Part shown: positions 59,604-64,000 of the stretch, piece by piece
Numbering within the stretch: the first letter of the stretch is position 1
How the letters are laid out: each line of letters starts with the position of its first letter
Source: an uncultured Dehalococcoidia bacterium
GTDB lineage: Bacteria > Chloroflexota > Dehalococcoidia > Tepidiformales > Tepidiformaceae
Assembly: GCA_938015525.1 (NCBI GenBank)
Contig: CALLPC010000005.1
Coordinates: 62,001 to 126,000 of the forward strand
Direction of reading: 5' to 3'
Length of the DNA stretch: 64,000 nt
Position numbers and translations under genes: made by a program
The notes under the pieces: model-generated
Databases searched by the model: none
Told to the model about the DNA's origin: nothing
Seen by the model: the letters and a program-made list of their open reading frames with translations, nothing else

Positions 59604-60488
59604 TCAGCGGCCCTCGCCGTCGGCTTCAGCGGGCGGCCACGAAATCACCGACGAATACCGCCGCACCACCGGCGCCCGCACCAGCCCCCCGCCGGCATCG
59701 CACGCCCGGGCGACCAGCTCCCGGAACCGCGCCAGCCGCTCCTCGTAGTCCGCCAGCCCCGGGCGGACGTGGTACATCCACGCGTACTCGCCGACCACCT
59801 CGTCCAGCGGCCGCGGCTCCCGGGCCGGCGTCGCCACGGGCTCAACCCGCACCCGCCGACCCATCGCCAGCAGCACCGCCACGAGCTCCCGGAGCGCCGG
59901 CAGCTCCCGGAACTCGCTCCCCCACAGCTCGCGCCACAGGCCCGGGAGCGGCGTGTTCGGCGCACGGTCGAACGCCACCACCGCGCACAGCCGCCGGGCG
60001 TGCCGCTCCATCGCCGCGAGGAAGCTCCCGAGGTCGTCGATGGCGTACAGCACGTTCGCCGCCAGCGCGACGTCCCCCGCCGGCACCAGCCCGTCCCCGG
60101 GCGGGGGCCAGGCCATGTCGATGACGTCGATGTTCCCCCGGCCTGCCTCCCGCGCCGCGTCCGCCAGCTGCGCCCGCATCGCAGGGGACGGCTCGACCGC
60201 CACGACCCGGGCCACCTTCTCCGCCAGCGGCACCGCGAACCGCCCGCCGCCGGCGCCGATGTCCAACCACGTATCCCCCGGCTCTGCGAGGGCGAGCAGG
60301 GGCTCCAGCTCCGGCACCGGCATCCGCCCCGGCCGGAAATTCGCCGCCCGGTCCGCCCAGTAGTCGTGCCCGGGCGGGCGTTCTCCTTCGAGCGCATCGA
60401 TGTACGCCCGGTTCGCAAGGACCAGCTCACGGTAGGCGGCCAGCGCCTCCTCCGCCGAAAGCCGCAGCGGCCCGGCAGCCGGGCTCAC
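59604..60488 (-). CDS. Class I SAM-dependent methyltransferase
   Basis: A 294-residue methyltransferase with the SAM loop WLDIGAGGGRFAVPLAEKVARVVAVEPSPAM and VIDMAWPPPGDGLVP. The C-terminal about 100 residues (LWGSEFRELPAL to the end) are a lid or substrate domain. GTG 60488 is preferred: longer frames run into the adjacent tRNA gene, giving an artefactual WVRIPPLAPS leader. The substrate is unknown. Confidence 0.8.
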   Translation of the reverse strand: MSPAAGPLRLSAEEALAAYRELVLANRAYIDALEGERPPGHDYWADRAANFRPGRMPVPELEPLLALAEPGDTWLDIGAGGGRFAVPLAEKVARVVAVEPSPAMRAQLADAAREAGRGNIDVIDMAWPPPGDGLVPAGDVALAANVLYAIDDLGSFLAAMERHARRLCAVVAFDRAPNTPLPGLWRELWGSEFRELPALRELVAVLLAMGRRVRVEPVATPAREPRPLDEVVGEYAWMYHVRPGLADYEERLARFRELVARACDAGGGLVRAPVVRRYSSVISWPPAEADGEGR

Positions 60489-60554
60489 GGCAGGGCCCCC
60501 GGCGTCCGCTTCCCCGGGAACCGGGCAGGAAACGAGATTACGCTGAAGGAAAGA

Positions 60555-60631
60555 TGGGGCGAGCGGTGGGATTCGAACCCACGATCTTCTGAGCCACAAT
60601 CAGACGCGTTGACCACTACGCTACGCCCGCC
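60555..60631 (-). tRNA. tRNA-His (GTG anticodon)
   Basis: A complete cloverleaf on the minus strand: acceptor GCGGGCG/CGCTCGC (one G-T pair), D arm, anticodon stem TCTGA/TCAGA with loop TTGTGGC giving GTG, and a T arm with GTTCGAATC. The encoded G-1 (60631) can pair with C73, as expected for tRNA-His, and CCA is encoded (60555-60557). Confidence 0.95.
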
Positions 60632-60688
60632 ATGGCGCGTTCCCATCCTACCAGCCCGCCGCTGCCAAATGCCACCTGCCCGCCGTCG

Positions 60689-61354
60689 TCAGTAGTTGGA
60701 TACGTTCAGCTCGTCCATGTGCCCGGTCACCATATAGATGACCCGTTCACAGATGTTGGTGCACCGGTCCGCGATTCGTTCCAGGTTGTGCGCCGTCCAC
60801 AGCAGATAGGTGTTTCGCTGGATGGTCGAAGGGTCGGCCACCATCGCCTGGAAGCACTCGTCGTACACGCTGTCCTGCAGCCGGTCCACCTCGTCGTCCG
60901 CGTAGCAAATCTGGCGGGCCGCCTCGACGTCAAGGTCGATGTAGGCCCGCAGCGAATCGCGCAGCATCGCCACGGCGCGGTCCGCCATCGCCGGGATGTA
61001 GCCGAGCCGCCGCGGCAGCGGCTCGGTCTCCATCATGGTGTTGATGCGCGCGATACCCTCCGCGTGGTCCCCGATCCGTTCCAGGTCCGTAATAATCGAA
61101 AGGACGCTCACCAGCGCCCGCAGGTCCGTCGCCATCGGCTGCTGCGTCGCGATGACGAAAATCGCCCGGTCCTCGATCTCGAACCGCTTCCGGTTGACCC
61201 GGTCATCCTCGGCGATGATCCGTTTCGACCACTCCACGTCCCCATCCCGCAGCGATTCGACCGCATCGAGCACCGCCTTTTCGACCATCGAGCCGAGCGT
61301 CAGGACATCGTCCTGGAGCTGGCGGAGCTCCGCCTGGAACAGTTCCCGGGTCAT
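60689..61354 (-). CDS. phoU: Phosphate-specific transport system accessory protein PhoU
   Basis: A 221-residue helical-bundle protein that modulates Pst transport and PhoR-type signalling. Two PhoU repeats are visible, with LERIGDHAEGIARI and LERIADRCTNICERV as the metal-binding helices. It is the last gene of the pst cluster, 23 bp after pstB. Confidence 0.93.
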   Translation of the reverse strand: MTRELFQAELRQLQDDVLTLGSMVEKAVLDAVESLRDGDVEWSKRIIAEDDRVNRKRFEIEDRAIFVIATQQPMATDLRALVSVLSIITDLERIGDHAEGIARINTMMETEPLPRRLGYIPAMADRAVAMLRDSLRAYIDLDVEAARQICYADDEVDRLQDSVYDECFQAMVADPSTIQRNTYLLWTAHNLERIADRCTNICERVIYMVTGHMDELNVSNY

Positions 61355-61377
61355 TGACGCGCCCCCCTTTTCGAGGC

Positions 61378-62262
<885 letters not shown>

Positions 62263-62286
62263 CTCTCATCGTCCTCCTCTCGGCGC

Positions 62287-63183
62287 CTAGAACCGCCGCT
62301 GCAGCTTCTGCCGCAGGAAAATTGCCACAGAATTCATCAACAGCAATACCACCAGCAACACGATGATGCCCGCCGCCGCAACCCCCTGGAACTCCGCCTG
62401 CGGCCGCGACACCCAGTTGAAAATCTGGATCGGCAGCACCGTAAACCGGTCCAGCGGGCTGTTCGGCGTGAACGGTACGTACGTCAGCGCACCGATCGTG
62501 ATCAGCGGCGCGCTCTCCCCGATCGCCCTCGACGCAGCCAGGATGTTTCCCGTCAGGATCCCCGGGAACGCATACGGCAACAGGTGGTGCCGGATCGTCT
62601 CCCACCGCGTCGCACCGACCGCATACGACGCGTCCCGGATGCTCGGTGGCACTGCGCGGAGCGCCTCCTGCGTCGCCACCACGATGATCGGCAGGATCAG
62701 CAGCGCCATCGTCAGCGACCCGGCCAGGACGCTCCGCTCCAGCGACATCCACCGCACGAACACCTGTAGGCCCAGCAGGCCGTAGATGATCGACGGCACC
62801 GCCGCGAGGTTGGAGATATTGATCTGGATGAAGCTCTTCAGCTTCCCTTCCTGTGCGTACTCCTCCAGGTAGATCGCCGACATCACCCCGATCGGCAGCG
62901 CCAGTATGAGCGTGAAGAACATCATGTACGCCGTGCCGTAAATGGCCGCTTTCGCCCCGGCGCGGTCCGGGAAGCGCGAGTCGAAGCTCGTCAGGAACTG
63001 CCAGTCCAGCCAGGGCAGACCCGTTACGAACGTGTCGATCAGCAGCCAGACGAGCAACCCCAGCCCGATGCAGATCGCCACCAGGCCCAGCCCGGTAAAG
63101 ACCGCCCCGGTGACCTTTCGAAACCCAAGCCGGGGCCGGAACTGCGCCCGTGTCGGGAACCCCTCTACCGTCGTCACTGCCAT
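62287..63183 (-). CDS. pstA: Phosphate ABC transporter permease PstA
   Basis: A 298-residue permease with six TM segments. The coupling-helix region is IRDASYAVGATRWETIRHHLLPYAFPGILTG. It forms the channel with PstC. The start overlaps the pstC stop by one base. Confidence 0.93.
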   Translation of the reverse strand: MAVTTVEGFPTRAQFRPRLGFRKVTGAVFTGLGLVAICIGLGLLVWLLIDTFVTGLPWLDWQFLTSFDSRFPDRAGAKAAIYGTAYMMFFTLILALPIGVMSAIYLEEYAQEGKLKSFIQINISNLAAVPSIIYGLLGLQVFVRWMSLERSVLAGSLTMALLILPIIVVATQEALRAVPPSIRDASYAVGATRWETIRHHLLPYAFPGILTGNILAASRAIGESAPLITIGALTYVPFTPNSPLDRFTVLPIQIFNWVSRPQAEFQGVAAAGIIVLLVVLLLMNSVAIFLRQKLQRRF

Positions 63184-64000
63184 CAGTCGTACACCTCCCG
63201 GAAGCGTCGCACGAACCAGAAGCTGAAGATGTTCATGATGAACGTCAGCACGAAGAGCGTCGTCCCCACCGCGAACAGCGTCCGGTACTCCAGCGACCCG
63301 TACGGCGTATCGCCCAGGCTCACCTGCACGATGTAGGTCGTCATCGTCATCACCGGGACCGTCGGGTCGAACGTGAACGTCGGGTTCTGGCCAGCCGCAA
63401 TCGCCACGATCATCGTCTCGCCCACCGCCCGCGAAAGCGCGAGGATGATCGACGCCACGATGCCCGAGAGCGCCGCCGGCACCACGACCCGCGTTGCCAC
63501 CTCCATCCGCGTCGCCCCCAGCCCGTACGCTCCCTCCCGCAGCGCCTGTGGAACCGAGGACATCGCATCCTCGCTGAGCGACGCCACCAGCGGCACGATC
63601 ATGACGCCCATCACGATGCCCGGGCTCAGCGAGTTGAACAGCGTCATGTCGATGAACCGCTGCAGGAACGGCGTCATCACCGTCAGCGCGAAGAAGCCGT
63701 ACACCACTGTCGGGACGCCAGCGAGCACCTCGAGCGCGGGCTTCAGGACTGCCCGGGCTTTCGGATTCGCGAATTCACTCAGGTAGATCGCGGCCATCAG
63801 CCCTACCGGCACCGCAACCAGCAGCGCAATCACCGAGGTCAGGACGGTCGCTGAGACGAGCGCCCAGATGCCGAACTTCTTGATCGAGAACAGCGGCGTC
63901 CACTGCGTCTCCGTGATGAATTCGATGAACGACACGACCCGGAAGAACGCGAAGGTCTCCCCCGCCAGCGACAGGATGATCCCCGCAGTCGTGAACGCCC
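63183..64000 (-). CDS. pstC: Phosphate ABC transporter permease PstC, N-terminus beyond window
   Basis: A permease with [24 protein letters not shown] and [29 protein letters not shown], the PstC signature. The frame remains open to the window edge: upstream of an internal GTG the translation continues as [15 protein letters not shown], matching the usual first TM segment. About 272 residues are visible; the start, and pstS if present, lie outside. Confidence 0.9.
   Translation of the reverse strand, partial: AFTTAGIILSLAGETFAFFRVVSFIEFITETQWTPLFSIKKFGIWALVSATVLTSVIALLVAVPVGLMAAIYLSEFANPKARAVLKPALEVLAGVPTVVYGFFALTVMTPFLQRFIDMTLFNSLSPGIVMGVMIVPLVASLSEDAMSSVPQALREGAYGLGATRMEVATRVVVPAALSGIVASIILALSRAVGETMIVAIAAGQNPTFTFDPTVPVMTMTTYIVQVSLGDTPYGSLEYRTLFAVGTTLFVLTFIMNIFSFWFVRRFREVYD

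Noticed and set aside
60489-60599. N-terminal extension of the methyltransferase into the tRNA
   Set aside because: The leader reads WVRIPPLAPS, the usual artefact of translating a tRNA gene. The tRNA-His cloverleaf is complete.

Overview
The window is GC-rich (roughly 70%), densely packed bacterial DNA with about 66 protein genes, one tRNA gene and no recognisable mobile element, CRISPR array or rRNA. Gene content suggests a thermophilic aerobic member of the Chloroflexota, perhaps near Tepidiforma: Thermus-like long isocitrate dehydrogenase, Deinococcus DR2241-like CbiX, F420/FMN luciferase-like enzymes, many acyl-CoA enzymes and Chloroflexi-type small exported proteins. This is an inference from content only; no database search was possible.

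Layout. 1-12.4 kb: DinB-like protein, isocitrate dehydrogenase, two MFS transporters, a luciferase-like oxidoreductase overlapping antisense with a YprB-type nuclease, a flavoprotein disulfide reductase, an enoyl-CoA isomerase, a GNAT enzyme and leucyl aminopeptidase. 12.4-21.9 kb: PAP2 membrane enzyme, aldehyde dehydrogenase, P-loop kinase, rpsO-pnp, a second luciferase-like oxidoreductase, DUF1003, a TesB thioesterase and a DUF2277 gene. 21.9-32 kb: acyl-CoA dehydrogenase, a GGDEF/HDOD/degenerate-GGDEF signalling cluster, pyruvate kinase, an FKBP lipoprotein and a three-gene acyl-CoA operon (APH-like kinase, acyl-CoA dehydrogenase, CoA transferase). 32.1-42.1 kb: a tightly coupled tetrapyrrole operon: hemA, fused siroheme decarboxylase (AhbA-AhbB/NirDL type), aldo/keto reductase, HemQ-like chlorite-dismutase-family protein, fused cobA-hemD, sirC, two-domain CbiX with a DR2241-type Fe-S region, hemL, hemC. 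43-46.4 kb: a split MprF-like lipid module with a rhomboid-like protein. 46.9-58 kb: methyltransferase, HNH protein, two CoA-transferases, enoyl-CoA hydratase, a DUF2089/DUF4097 envelope cluster, photolyase and mgtE. 58-64 kb: two exported proteins, a methyltransferase, tRNA-His and phoU-pstB-pstA-pstC (pstC runs off the end).

The most interesting unit is the tetrapyrrole operon. It encodes glutamyl-tRNA to siroheme except HemB, then siroheme decarboxylase, then a HemQ-like protein, with neither radical-SAM enzyme (AhbC, AhbD) in the operon. An aldo/keto reductase of unknown role sits exactly between the two late steps. It therefore looks like a hybrid of the siroheme-dependent and coproporphyrin-dependent heme routes.

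A second window-wide signal is regulatory. At least ten starts are preceded by a TANNNT-like -10 hexamer ending only 6-7 nt before the start codon, with no room for a ribosome-binding site. This implies frequent leaderless mRNAs. Other genes, including icd, the aldehyde dehydrogenase, pepA and the exported pair, have normal Shine-Dalgarno leaders.
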